Source of the DNA: Hsuehochloa calcarea
Taxonomy: Eukaryota; Streptophyta; Magnoliopsida; Poales; Poaceae
Direction of reading: 5' to 3'
Assembly: GCA_036346395.1 (NCBI GenBank)
Contig: CM070613.1
Location: 21,322,818 to 21,386,817, forward strand
Length of the DNA stretch: 64,000 nucleotides
A model generated the notes under the pieces. It searched no databases and was not told the origin of the DNA. It was given only the letters and a program-made list of their open reading frames with translations. The stretch's first letter is position 1. Every line of letters starts with the position of its first letter. This document shows positions 23,633 to 34,536 of the stretch, in pieces. Position numbers and translations under genes: made by a program.

Positions 23633-24445
23633 TTAACTGGAAGTCTTACTTCCTTTGTTCTTTTTCGTTTCTGCTAAGTACTTCTTGGAACTTCTCTTCC
23701 AATGCACAGTCTCATGATAACGGTAATATTCTGATTCAGGCTTAGGACCCAACTTGAGCTTCTTAAGCTTAGCTTTGAGACTCTCGATCTCATCTTGAGT
23801 CTTTTCTTTGCCTTTAGACTTTCCCGACTTACTTTTCCTCTTGAAGCTAGTAGTCTTTTGAACCATCATCACATGATTAGAACTTTTCTTGATGTCGTTT
23901 ATATGAAAATTCAATATGACTAGCTCAAAGCTCGCAGGGAGCGATTGGAGAATCACTTCATCAGCCAACTCTTGGCTAAGGGGAAAACCAAGCTTTTCTA
24001 AGCTCTCAATGTGACCAATCATCTTGATCACATGAGGACTAACCGGTTTACCTTCTGACAGCCTACAAGAAAATAATATCTTAGAGGTATTGTACCTCTC
24101 TGCCCTTGCTTGATCCTGAAAGAAACCTTTCGGACCCACAATCATATTGTAAGTGTCTGTGGTCTCATATTGCTTCTAAAGCTCAGAGTTCATGGTAGCA
24201 AACATAAGACAGTGCACATCGACTGCGTCATTGCAATGCTTCTCATAAACATTCTTTTCAATACGAGTAGCATCAGCATTCGGTTCCTAGGGATAGGGGC
24301 CCTCTAAAACATATTCATTTTTCTCTTGTTTGAGAAGAATTCTTAGATTTTGAAACCAGTTAATAAATTTTGTTCCATTCAACTTTTTTTTCTCAAGAAT
24401 AGATCGCAAATTAAAGGTAGGTGCAAAAGAAGTAGTAGGTGCCAT
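23633..24445 (-). pseudogene. Copia-2 gag remnant
   Basis: The likely start is the ATG at 24445 (MAPTTSFAPTFNLRSIL). Stops occur in the first 300 bases. The longest open piece is 23633-24145, with the gag pattern LSEGKPVSPHVIKMIG, LGFPLSQELADEVILQSLP and FILNFHIND-like sequence. It ends in a damaged zinc knuckle (YYRYHETVHWKRSSKKYL, where CX2CX4HX4C is expected); both leading Cys and the last Cys are lost. Confidence 0.8.
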
Positions 24446-24511
24446 GATCTACAACAGAAACATATGCAAAAATTCAGTACTATGTTTAAGAAAGAACTTC
24501 TATTAGACACT

Positions 24512-25577
24512 CATGTTGGTGGTTGTGTTCGACTAATCTACGACCAGCTCGTATCTCCATACGACTAGTCTGGACTTGGTCATATCACCATACGACTAAT
24601 CTAACCTAGTCATATCACTATACGACCAGTCCATTCCTAGTCGAACTTAATCATCAACAATCAACAAAAGATACTCCCACTATATGTTCTAAACCATGTT
24701 TCCCTCTAACATCATATAGTGAGTTCAAGATCCATATATCATTAAGTCCTAGTGAGCTTTGGCATCACTGCTAGAAACTTAGTAATTTAGGTAGACAACC
24801 TCTTACCAATCATATCCCATATGACTCTTGTTTGTTGGGTGACATCTCTATACCCCGACTACCAATATTATGCCCAAGGCCCAAAACTGTTTTGATAGTC
24901 TTGTCAAGTTAAACCAATATTATGCATGTGGGTGTCCGACACCCACCCCATCTTATTAAGATAGTTAATGACACTCTACTTTGGTAGACCTACCAATTAA
25001 TGATCAAAATCGTGCTGGTCGCAGCAATTGGAAAGGCATCAAATTTACTTAATTTTTCTTGATGGATACTACTCTATCATGTTAAAACATCTAATGATAA
25101 AATATGATCAATAGCAAGACATGAATAAACCAACACAGATAATCATATTAAACCGTGAAATAGTATGGCAGACCATCATGCTTGATATCTCCGATTGCAT
25201 TCATCTACTACGCAATTACTCCTAAAAGCTAGTGATGTATTACATACGAGAATATCAAGCATCACATGCCGGTATGCAGACCGTTATACAATAATACGTA
25301 GCTCAATGGCTATATCACAGCATGACACGCTGACCATCATAATCCATACATGCATCACATACACAATGGACCATACTATTCGTAAGAATCGCTGCAAAAC
25401 TGAGTTATGCATAGAATCCAATTCTATCAGGTGATATGAACACATATTACCATATAACGCGCCTACGATTACCTAGCACGGCGGTCCCGCTAGCCGGTTA
25501 GCGGGCGGGGGTTCGAAGGGGTAGTGCCCCTCGCTTACAATCATCCCTATGATTGACCCTGTGGTATATCACCAACA
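24512..25577 (-). mobile_element. Copia-2 5' LTR, probable
   Basis: Upstream of gag on the minus strand the sequence could be read as an LTR starting TGTTGGTGATATACC at 25577 and ending ACCACCAACA at 24512. A tRNA-Met primer-binding site was not recognised, so the limits are tentative. A second ACCCAACA end is possible near 24829. Confidence 0.35.
24550..24641. repeat. Three tandem copies of an approximately 30 bp unit
   Basis: Units starting CGTATCTCCATACGACTAGT (24550), CATATCACCATACGACTAAT (24581) and CATATCACTATACGACCAGT (24611) follow each other with a common GACTAGTC-like core. Confidence 0.7.
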
Positions 25578-26540
25578 GGCACGGCATAACCCGACCAGGC
25601 GTGTTGTGCTTGGGTCAGCATCCCGGCCCAATGGTCCAGCCCAGCACAACACGCACAGTGTTGTTCCCAGCCCGGTACGATCCGAAGAACAGCACGGTCG
25701 GCGCCGAGGAGGAGGATGCGGCCGATGCGTGGCAGTACGGCGATAGGGCACGAAGGCAGCGACGAAGGTGACGGCTGGGTGCGGACGGCTGACACGACCC
25801 AGCAATAGTAGCAGCGCTGATGAGGGCATCCGTACTACTACAACATCTTCCACTTCTAGTGTGCATGAGACTGTTCATGAAGCACCAACCGGTCCAATGA
25901 CTAGAGCCAGAGCTATTGTTCTTTACTCTTTATTTGTCAAAATCAAATGGAGTATTGGAATTTATTGTCATTTGTTGCTTATTTGATTGGGTAGAAATGG
26001 ATTTGTTCAAACTATTATATTCAATAACTTGGTAGCAAATTGTTGCGTAAGCTTCATATGTGAGGTATTTTTCGATATCCTATCTTTATCATCACATATT
26101 CGTATGCGGATTGTAGTTGTTAATTTCATTTAGTGTCGTATATTCTTATTAGTACTATTACAATATAGTTTATGTGTAGATTTTTTGCTTTTGAGTAAAT
26201 ACTGTTTGATCATGTTTGTGATTCTAACGTACCTAAAAATCAGTCATGTGTTCGCCGCTGCCACCAGCCTTGGGACACTGCCTCGACCAGCACCTCGCCA
26301 CGCTTGTTCCGCCGTGACCACTAACCACGGCAAGACTTGACCTCAGCAGGAAAAAGAAAGGAATTAAAGGTGTGTTTGATTCGATAGATGAGCTCGTATC
26401 TGTATCTAATTATCTCCAACATGCCTCATACCATGTTTCATTGAAGGAATGGAATCAATCCGTCCCGAACGAGATTCTTCATCTTTAGAGAATAGTTCAA
26501 CCCGCTCGCTCGCGTGGCCACACAGTCACCAACCAAAACA
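25578..26540. other. Degenerate repeat debris, no gene recognised
   Basis: 25578-25790 holds scattered GGCACGGCA and CAGCCCGG motifs like the cluster at 27050-27645. A short frame near 25880-25910 reads PTGPMTRARA, reminiscent of a Gypsy gag tail; that alone is weak. 25920-26400 is AT-rich with nothing recognisable. 26370-26500 contains a GTGTGTTTGATTCG stretch seen in some hAT-type small elements. Confidence 0.3.
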
Positions 26541-26614
26541 TGGGGAGGGAGGAAAGAAGCAAGTAACTATCGCTGGTCTCCCCGCTCGGCACTGAAGTCC
26601 ACTGCGATCTACAG
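26541..26614 (+). other. Candidate 5' non-coding exon 1 of the NLR gene
   Basis: The sequence ends CTACAG before a good splice donor, GTGCGT (26615). The left limit is arbitrary. Together with a second exon-like block (27855-27940) and an acceptor just before the NLR start codon, it could be a spliced 5' leader. This is inference from splice motifs only. Confidence 0.3.
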
Positions 26615-27049
26615 GTGCGTGGATGTTTCTTCTTTGCCTGCCATTAACGAAGCTTAATCATCGCTTGTAGCTCCTTTCCGATGAATTAGTTCGGAATCCA
26701 TTTTAGTTTGCTCCTGTCTGATTCAGCGATTCGGTATGCCTACTGGAGTCCCTACTGCAGTTCTACCTTTCTCTAATTTGTAAATCACGGTTGCAAGTTC
26801 GCTCTTCTTCTTCTCCTCCCCCTCCTCTTTGCCTCAACATTTCCATCTCTATTAGATCTGAACAGAAACAACCGGCACTTCCCTTTCGATTGGACTGCAA
26901 AGAGTATAGTTCTTATGTGAGTTGACTTTGAGGGTGGAAGGTCTCTTCTGTTCATTAAGTGATTCTGATTCGATTCTTGGCTCTTGTTTAGCAATCCTGT
27001 AATACTGCCTGCCTTCGAAATACTGTGTTGCATCATGCGCTCGGTGGGC

Positions 27050-27645
27050 TGCGGCCGCGGGCTTAGAGTTGGGACTTGGGCGTGTGTTTTTGAGTCAGCC
27101 CGAAGCACGGTCGGCACGGCACGATTTAAACACAGCACGACACGTGGTGGGCCGGGTCGGCTACGACACGACAGCGGGCCGGGCCGGGCCTGAGAATGCG
27201 GCCCGTTGGACGGCACAGCACGGCACGATCAGTTGGGTCGTGCTTGAGCCGGCACGGCACGAAATAGGCTCAACCTTTCCGTTCTAGCCCAATCCCTCCC
27301 TCAGCCTGGTCCAATCACTCCTACACACCGGCCTAGCCCAACCAATCATCTCTCTTCTGCCACCCGATCTGAACCACAGGTGTCTTTGTCTTCCTGAACG
27401 GCGGCGGCGGCGGTTATCGTCTTCTCAGACGTCTATAGTTACTTAGGGCCGGGTTTGAGCCGGCACGGCACGATCCCGGCACGTCGGGCTTTGGGCCGTG
27501 CTTGGGCCTGACTAGAGGCGATATGAGCCAGCACGGCATGGCACGGTGGGATGATCGGACCAAACTGGCACGGCACAACGCAACCCGAAACACAGTAAGG
27601 CCTAGACCGTACCGGCACGGCACAAACCAATTCCCACCTCTACGC
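27050..27645. mobile_element. hAT-like repeat fragments rich in GGCACGGCACG
   Basis: Many GGCACGGCACG and GGGCCGGG units occur at 27095-27260 and 27445-27640. The right end reads CCAATTCCCACCTCTA (27629-27642 region), which resembles the terminal repeat TAGAGGTGGG of plant hAT elements. No matching left terminus or 8 bp target duplication was found. It may be one or two broken non-autonomous copies. Confidence 0.4.
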
Positions 27646-27854
27646 GGGCCGGAACGGTCGTGCTCGGCGGTGGCACCGATGTCACGATGGCAGCGTGTGG
27701 AATGCCCTTCTGATTTGATCTGATTCGATTCGATTCCTGGCTCCTTTCGACTATGTCCTGCTCACTACTGACATTGTCTTGTTAACTACATCTTCGACAC
27801 ATTTTTTTTTGGGAACCATGTTTAACTGCATTTTCATCTTCCTTAATGCTGCAG

Positions 27855-27940
27855 GGTTAATCCTGAATTCCTGATCACACTGATCGTCCGGTATCTGCAT
27901 TGCAGTCCCATTTCCTTGGCCACCTTCAAGTCTCCAGCAG
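27855..27940 (+). other. Candidate 5' non-coding exon 2 of the NLR gene
   Basis: An 86 bp block is bounded by a pyrimidine-rich tract plus GCAG (27851-27854) and a donor, GTGAGC, at 27941. It contains no ATG, as suits a 5' untranslated exon. The next good acceptor ahead of a coding sequence is TTATTTAG at 34524-34531, five bases before the NLR start. If real, the intron is 6.6 kb and contains the LINE and Copia-3. Confidence 0.35.
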
Positions 27941-28344
27941 GTGAGCATTAGCTCGTATGGACCATTACCTTCAGATGCTGCATATTCAGTTCTTCACTTG
28001 ATAGATTTGTGCCCTGTACTTCTGAATGTGATGGATTTCTGGACAGCTGCAACCATGTTCGCCGCCTTTCTTATTGATGATTTATTTCCTTGAATACATG
28101 TAAAGTGGCTTTAGCCCATCATCACATCAAAACGATTACTCAATTAGGAAAATCATCCATAGCTGGTCCTGAAATTTCGCCATCCATTTTTCAGAAGGTA
28201 TAGCACGAGAGGGGAGCATGCTACCAATAATTTGTTAATATCCATATGGAGATTTATTACATCAACTTGCAGTGCACTTGAGGCCTTAAGTGACCAACAC
28301 ACCACTTAACTCAGCTCACCACCTAGTGCATATTGGATTAATTA

Positions 28345-28407
28345 TAGGAAAAAGTCCATCCGTGGTTCCTCAACTCTTGCTGCAGTTGAAATATGGACTT
28401 TTTCCTA
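28345..28407. repeat. Short inverted repeat, possible MITE end
   Basis: TAGGAAAAAGTCCAT (28345-28359) is repeated in inverse form as ATGGACTTTTTCCTA (28393-28407), with perfect 15 bp arms. A related TTAGGAAAATCATCCATA lies at 28143-28160, so 28136-28412 may be one decayed small transposon. Confidence 0.5.
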
Positions 28408-28519
28408 ATCAACTGCTTAGTTGATCACTTAGTTCGAACCGAGGCTAGAGTTCAGGGTTGAACTGCAAGGTTTTTCCAGCTAAATTTAGAAAACTTTGGG
28501 CAATCGATCGTTTCATTGT

Positions 28520-28713
28520 CATGTTTGCTTGCGCTCGACCAATATGGCAATCTTCAGCTCCACTCAAGTGCAAGTTTTTTCACGTGGTTGGCAGTCAGAC
28601 GGAGATGCTGAACTGCGGATCGTCTAGATCGTCGCGGCATTGCTAACCACCGGGTGTGTCCTTTCTGCCGCTATGACAATGAAACAATCGATCATTTGCT
28701 AGTGGGCCTTTGC
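28520..28713 (+). pseudogene. LINE ORF2 fragment (zf-RVT-like region)
   Basis: Broken frames read IWQSSAPLKCKFF then VCPFCRYDNETIDHLLVG, the pattern of the zinc-binding domain C-terminal to the reverse transcriptase of plant L1-type LINEs. It stops at 28713, where Copia-3 begins. The 3' end of what may be the same LINE resumes near 33740. Confidence 0.65.
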
Positions 28714-28719
28714 AGACTT

Positions 28720-30490
28720 ATATGCTCAAGACTTATAATTTGATCCCGAACTTTATCTTTCACAACATAGTACTTTATGTCAATGTGTTTGGCGGCACCA
28801 CTTGACTTATTGTTGTGGGCATACATTATCGGGTTCATTGTCGCGAAGACAACTTAAGTGGTCTATTGATGTCGTCAACCACTTTTAAACCGGGTATGAA
28901 CTTCTTTAGCCGTTCACCGCCCGTAGCCTCATAACATGCTACAAACTCGGCATACATTGTGGACGATGTAGTGACGGTTTGCTTTGAGCTTTTCCACGAT
29001 ATAGCTCCTCCAATGAGAGTGAAGACATATCCGGATGTCGACTTTCTATCATCTCCATAAAATCGAATCAGATACCCCACTATATGGAGTAAATGATCTT
29101 CAGATGTCATCATGAGGCCTTTTGTTCCTTGCAAATAACGCAAGACTTTCTTTATCAATTTCCAATGTTCTATTCGAGATTGCTCGAATCGCCAAGTAAC
29201 CCAGAATAAAAGCTAAGTCGTATGCGTGTACACACTTGAGCATCTTGTAAGCTTCCGATTTGAAGCATATGGAACCGCTTTCATTTGATCGATCTCATCT
29301 TGGTTCTGGGGCATTGAAAATCCCCATATCTGTCGCCTTGACTATAGGTGCGGTGAAGGACTACATTTATGCATCCCAAATTTCTTTAAGACTTTCTCTA
29401 TGTATGTCTTTTGTGATAGTCCCAATATCCCTTTGTTTTTATCCGGTGAATTTGATCCCTAGAACGAACGAAGCTTCACCAAGATCTTTCATATCAAAGT
29501 TTGAGGACAAAAATCTCTTCGTCTCAAAGATGTGATGGCATCACTACTAGCCAGTAGGATATCATCCACATACAGGATTAGGAAGATAAACTTCCCATCT
29601 TTAAACTTTGTATAGACACAATTGTCCTCTACATTCTCTTTAAAACCAAATTTTCTTATTGTACTGTCAAACTTCAAGTACCACTGTCTTGAAGCTTGCT
29701 TTAACCCATAAATCGATTTCTTTAGGCGGCATCCCATTCTTTCATTTTCTTCCATGACAAAACCTTTTGGTTGTGCCATGTAAACATTTTCCTCCAAATC
29801 CCCATTAAGAAATGCCGTCTTTACATCCATCTGATGTAACTCTAAATCATAATGTGCTACTAATGCCATTATGATTCTGAAGGAATCTTTACATGAGACT
29901 GGAGAAAATATCTCATTGTAATCAATCCCTTCTCTTTGTGTAAATCCTTTTGCCACAAGTCGCGCTTTGTATCTTTCTACATTCCCTTGGGAGTCGAGTT
30001 TTGTTTTGTAGACCCATTTACAGCCTACTGTTTTGGCTCCTTTAGGAATAATTTCCAAGTCCCAGACTTTATTAGCCTTCATGGACCTCATTTCCTCTTC
30101 CATAGCTTCAAGCCATTTTGAGGAATTTTCGCTTCTCATGGCTTCTTCAAATGAGGTGGGGTCATCCTCCATTTGAAATTCCTTTGTATGATAAATCTGA
30201 TAATCATCAGAAATAGCTGATCTTCTTACTCTTTGAGACCTCCTCGGGGCCTCCACATTTGGTACATCTTCTGTTTGAGGCTGCTGTTGCTCCCCCTCAT
30301 TTGTGGCAATGGGTTCTATAGGATCCTGAAGAACAGGTTCCTCATTTTCATTCATTGTTGCCACAGGAGAAACAATAACAGTCTTTGGCACCACAAGATC
30401 TTGTACCGTCGGTGCGTGGCAATGAGTAGTGGGAAGAGTGGCTCTTGAATCATCGAGTGGGCACATATACCCGCTTCTCTTCAAGATCAA
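28720..30490 (-). pseudogene. Copia-3 reverse transcriptase and RNase H
   Basis: 29489-30490 is a long open frame of 333 codons carrying most of RT: WLEAMEEEMRSMKANKVWDL, GCKWVYKTKLDSQGNVERYK, MDVKTAFLNGDLEENVYM, YGLKQASRQWY and the catalytic LYVDDILLAS. It shifts frame just after YVDD. RNase H follows at 28835-29158 (DRKSTSGYVFTLIGGAISW, SSTMYAEFVACYEA). This is the best preserved RT in the window but is not intact. Confidence 0.88.
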
Positions 30491-30499
30491 TTTCTCGAG

Positions 30500-31926
30500 C
30501 TACCATGCTCCCCCTCATCATTTCATCTTCTAAGAAGACAGCGTGTCTCGTTTCTACAAACTTTGTATATCCTGTCTGCGGACAAGAGAAACGAAAACCT
30601 TTTGACTTTTCAGGTAGCCAATGAAATGGCAACTTCTTTATTTGGGATCTAGCTTCCCAAGGTTTGGGTTAAATACTTTAGCCTCAGCAGACTCCCCACA
30701 CACGTAAGTGGTTTAGTGAGGAACTCTTCCTCATCCACAACTCGCGGTGTTTTGGGCACCGACTTACTAGGCACTCTATTGAGAATATGAATGGCGGTTT
30801 TAATGCCTCCATCCATAAACTCAATGGGAGTGTGGAGTAGCTCATCATGCTTCGCACCATATCCATCGAGTGCAGTTGCGTCTTTCACTACTCCATTTTG
30901 CCGAGGTTCGCCTTGTAGAATATCGGGCTACTATGCCATTTTCTGTAAGAACCTCGCAAAAGGTCCAGAACTTGTCCATATGGGGTATGTCGATCAGATT
31001 ACTCCCCACGATCGATCGAACTATCTTAATCTTTAAATCGTGTTGGTTTTCAACTTCACTTTAAATATCTTGAATTTATCCAAGGCTTCATTTCTTTCTT
31101 TGATTGGATAAATATATCCATAACGGGAGTAGTCATCTGTGAATGTTATGAATGAGTCATAACCATCCACACTTTTCACAGGAAAAGGACCACAAATGTC
31201 TGTGTGAACAATTTGTAGAACTCCTGTGCTTCTTTTTGCGCCTTTCTTAATTTTCTTTACATATTTTCCTTTAATGCATTCTCTGCATTGTTCTAAGTCT
31301 GAGAACTCTAATAGAGGAAGAATTTCATTCTTAACTAGTCTTTCTATTCTCCCCTTCGAAATATGGCCTAAACGACAGTGCCATAATTTCGACGATTCAT
31401 TATGAGTTCTCTTTCGTTTTCTGTTTACATTCGTAGACGAGGATTCAGTCACTTTCTTGCACGCGACGTTCTCATTATCGCATACGACATTCACATCATC
31501 ACACAATGATAACAAATAAAGCTCATTTTGTAATATGGCAATACCAACACATTCTTTATTAAATATTATTTCGCACTTGCCATTTCCAAAATTACAATCA
31601 TAACCATCTTTGTCCAAATTGGAAACACTAATCAAATTCCTCTATAAAGAGGGAACAAAAAGAACATCTCTAAGTAAAAGATTGGAGCCATTAGCTAACT
31701 CTAATGAAAGATCGCCAATGACTTCAACTTCTGCTTGGACTCCATTTGCGACTTTAATGCATCTTTCGTTTCTTTGCGTAGTCCTCGTCGAACGGAATCC
31801 CTGTAAGGAATTAGCAACATGAACAGTTGCTCCTGAGTCAATCCACCAAGTGGATTTTGAATATTGTACATACAAGCATTCATTTATGAAGGTAATAATG
31901 TTCTCACCTTTCTTTGCCATTATCAT
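30500..31926 (-). pseudogene. Copia-3 protease and integrase
   Basis: 31642-31926 is the protease region: WWIDSGATVHVANS has the D-S-G active site. 31033-31635 is the integrase start, with LWHCRLGHISKGRIERLV and CRECIKGKYVKK (zinc binding) and HTDICGPFPVKSVDGYDSFI (first catalytic Asp). The later catalytic part (30500-31030) is broken; 30649-30888 has HTPIEFMDGGIKTAIHILNRVPSKSV. The small piece 30450-30632 carries the C-terminal FLEDEMMRGS. Confidence 0.8.
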
Positions 31927-32765
31927 CTTTAAGTAATCGTGATGTTCTTCTTGTAATGTCAGGTCTTCTTGCAGATGAAGACACCGATCTTTGTCTACAA
32001 AGAAATTTATTCATTGAGGCCGATGGATGAGGCTTTTCCTTGTTCCTTGAGAAGGAGGTACTGTTGAAGTGCTTTTTCTTGTTATCCTTCACATAGTTGA
32101 TAGATCCACCATGTGAGGTTTTAATTCTTTCCTCCTCTTGAACACACATAGCTATGCATTTTTCTAAGTCTCATTTATCGGGCTGCATATTGTAATTGAC
32201 AACAAAAGTGTCAAACTTTTACCGCAATGAAGCAAAAATCAAGTGAATAAGGAACTCATCCTTGAGTGCCAAATCCATTGGTTTAAGCTTGGATGCCAAG
32301 TTGCTCATCCTCAATATGTGTTCTCTTATCCCACCACCGAATACCTTTCATCACACAAGTCGCTTAATCACCGTGTTGCATATGTCTTTGAAGAGCCAAG
32401 AACCGACTCTTTATTTTATCAAGGTATTCGTGCGGTGAACGATCGCGATTGAGCCCACAATTGCGAGCTCAATCGTATTCTTTATCACAGCCATACATTT
32501 CTTGTTGGCTGTGGTCCATTTCTTATGCTCTAGGTCATAAGACATCTGTAAGGGAGCATGATCTCTCTGTCTTTTCTGCCAAGCAGTATCATCCTCATTT
32601 TGATCCCTCACTGGTGCCATAGGCTCATTGGTCGTCGTCTTGAGTGAGGACCCAATCCACCTCGGCTAAGATAAACGCTAAGTCTATCTTTTTCTTCCAC
32701 TCTCCATAATTATCACCTTTCAGAGTGGGTATTTCTATCAAGTTGTATCCTCCTGAAAATTTAGA
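31904..32765 (-). pseudogene. Copia-3 gag remnant
   Basis: The start region near 32700-32765 reads NLIEIPTLKGDNYGEWKKK, a common Copia gag N-terminus. Stops follow. 32411-32620 holds the middle part (HKKWTTANKKCMAVIKNTIE). 31904-32149 holds the basic C-terminus near the knuckle region. No intact frame. Confidence 0.7.
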
Positions 32766-33739
32766 TCAAATAAAGTGAGAACGTAACAATAAAATTATAT
32801 GCCTTATTTCCAACGTTGGTCAAAAATACGACATACAATTTAAAACAATTTTATCTATACATTAAAACTATATCACCGTTGGGTAGAAATAGAAACAATG
32901 CATAAAAAACATCAATTAAAATTATAATACTGTTATTATCAACTTTGGTCAGAAAATAACAATATCATAATTCACAATAAATTCTTAAAAAATTAAATTC
33001 TCTCGTTGGTTCGAATTTAATTAAAAGAATTAATCAACATTAACTTTGCAATGAAATCGTAATTATTAAAATAATTCATTATCGAAGCATTATAACTATA
33101 CACATTTAATCTCTGGAAATAATAACACGTTGGTGCAAAATTTACAGAGATTTTATACAATTTTTCTATTGAAATTCATTCAAAAAATACTTCTGAAAAT
33201 AAATTAAATTCAATTTCTGGATTATACTGTTCATAACCGGCCGAAAATACTGTTTAAAACCGGTCACTTTACTGTTCAAACCGCCATTCGCCCACTTTAA
33301 TCGCTTTTTCGCCCATTATCAGGCGGCTACCACGACCGCTAGGGTTTTCCGATGTGTTTTACCGTCGGATTCTCATCCGACAATTTGGACTTCAATCGAT
33401 CGCCGATCCGTTCGCCTCAAGCAATCTCGACCGTCGATTCGCAGACGGACGGCCGAGCGTCGTTCTTGGTGAACAAAACCGAGCGATCAGCGGCGCCGTG
33501 AAACCCTAGTTCATTTGCTCGCTCCGCTCGCCTCTCTCGCTCCGGGTTTCTCTTTCACGCCGGGTTTTCTCTCGCGCCGGCGCGCGCATGCCTCTCTCGC
33601 GGCGGCTGCGCGCCCGAGGGGAGCGCGTCGCCGTCGAGGCTCCTTGGCGCGCGCTTTCGCTTGTAGCCGAGACGCGCTCTCGGGGTTTTGAGCGACGGAA
33701 AACGGCGACCATGACTACGAGTTCGGCTCGCCTACCTCC

Positions 33740-34255
33740 TGTGCGATCACGGGCCAACTTTGGGCACGCTTTATGCCCAGGTAGGTTTTCACCAATGTGT
33801 TCCGGCCGGACATTCTTCCTTGGAGATCTTCTGGATTCAGGTCCGCCAATTGGTGCCGTCAATCCGCCGGAAAGGACTGGACTCCCGCGTAATCCTCATT
33901 GCTTGGATGATTTGGAAGGAGAGGAACTCAAGGGTGTTCAACAAGGTTGCCTCCACTTCAGTGTCCCTCCTGCACCGGACCTTCGACCAGCTCCGGCTCT
34001 GGCGTGCGGCCGGAATAGATTGCCTGCAGTCGCTCCCGCTGGTTGAGTAGTAGCCCAAAGTTTGGTGTTGTCAGTCACCCTCCCTCTGCGCGGGTGTCCA
34101 GTGTTCTGTAGCTTTGTTCTTCTCTTCCCTTTGTTTTTGTTGGAGTGTGGGTGTCCTTTTTCGTTTTTCGTCTTGACTGTTTGTTGGGTGTCTAAACTCT
34201 CTTCTTTTCCTACTTAATACAAAGATGTGCAACCCTTTTGCGCTCGAAAAAAAAA
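33740..34255 (+). mobile_element. LINE 3' end with poly(A)
   Basis: 33760-34050 encodes a typical L1-type ORF2 C-terminus: FWIQVRQLVPSIRRKGLDSR, VILIAWMIWKERNSRVFN and the tail IDCLQSLPLVE before the stop. A 3' UTR of about 195 bp ends in an A tract at 34247-34255. This is plausibly the continuation of 28520-28713. It lies about 280 bp upstream of the NLR start codon. Confidence 0.75.
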
Positions 34256-34536
34256 TTCAGAAAAAATGGCTTAGGCTAAACCTCTATTTACCATACGATT
34301 TTAAGTGCTTCTATGCGATCTCAGCTACAAGGACGGATTCTCCAGTAACCAATATCTTCATGTATGGCATGATATAATTTTAAGTGCAAATATGCTATAA
34401 ACTCCGTTGAGGCAAAATTAGAAACAAGGGCGAGAAAATTGCTTTTTATTCATGACTTAAGTTGACACCTATCAATTTGGATGAATTTTGTTATTCTGCC
34501 ATGTAACATGATCTGTGTCTATCTTATTTAGCACAA
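34256..34536 (+). promoter_or_regulatory. Region immediately upstream of the NLR coding sequence
   Basis: AT-rich unique sequence. No clear TATA box is seen at a usual distance. A pyrimidine-rich stretch, TCTGTGTCTATCTTATTTAG, ends at 34531 and looks like a splice acceptor, which would make CACAA plus the ATG the start of the coding exon. Confidence 0.4.

Larger units (their letters stand above)
21126..24445 (-). mobile_element. Copia-2: degenerate Ty1/Copia element, gag-pol
   Basis: From right to left it shows gag (24445 to about 23640), a disrupted protease, integrase (about 23405-22600) and reverse transcriptase (22160-21126), the Copia order. The left end is cut off just after RT at the target duplication of the solo LTR. 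The sequence beyond that LTR (16958-17073) does not continue the protein, so the RNase H and 3' LTR are missing. Stops and frameshifts are frequent. Confidence 0.85.
28714..33740 (-). mobile_element. Copia-3: degenerate Ty1/Copia element within a LINE
   Basis: From right to left: a probable LTR/leader (about 33740-32770), gag (about 32765-31900), protease region (31926-31642), integrase (31635 to about 30500), RT (30490 to about 29200) and RNase H (29158-28720). The left end is cut off inside RNase H (after LEHIS) with no 3' LTR. LINE sequence lies on both sides. 32770-33230 is AT-rich and 33300-33740 GC-rich; neither holds a protein I recognise, and the exact right border is uncertain. Confidence 0.8.

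Noticed and set aside
33506..34046. Overlapping 118- and 152-codon frames upstream of the NLR
   Set aside because: GC-driven frames with Arg-rich composition at the Copia-3/LINE junction. The real coding signal in 33760-34050 is the LINE C-terminus in another frame.
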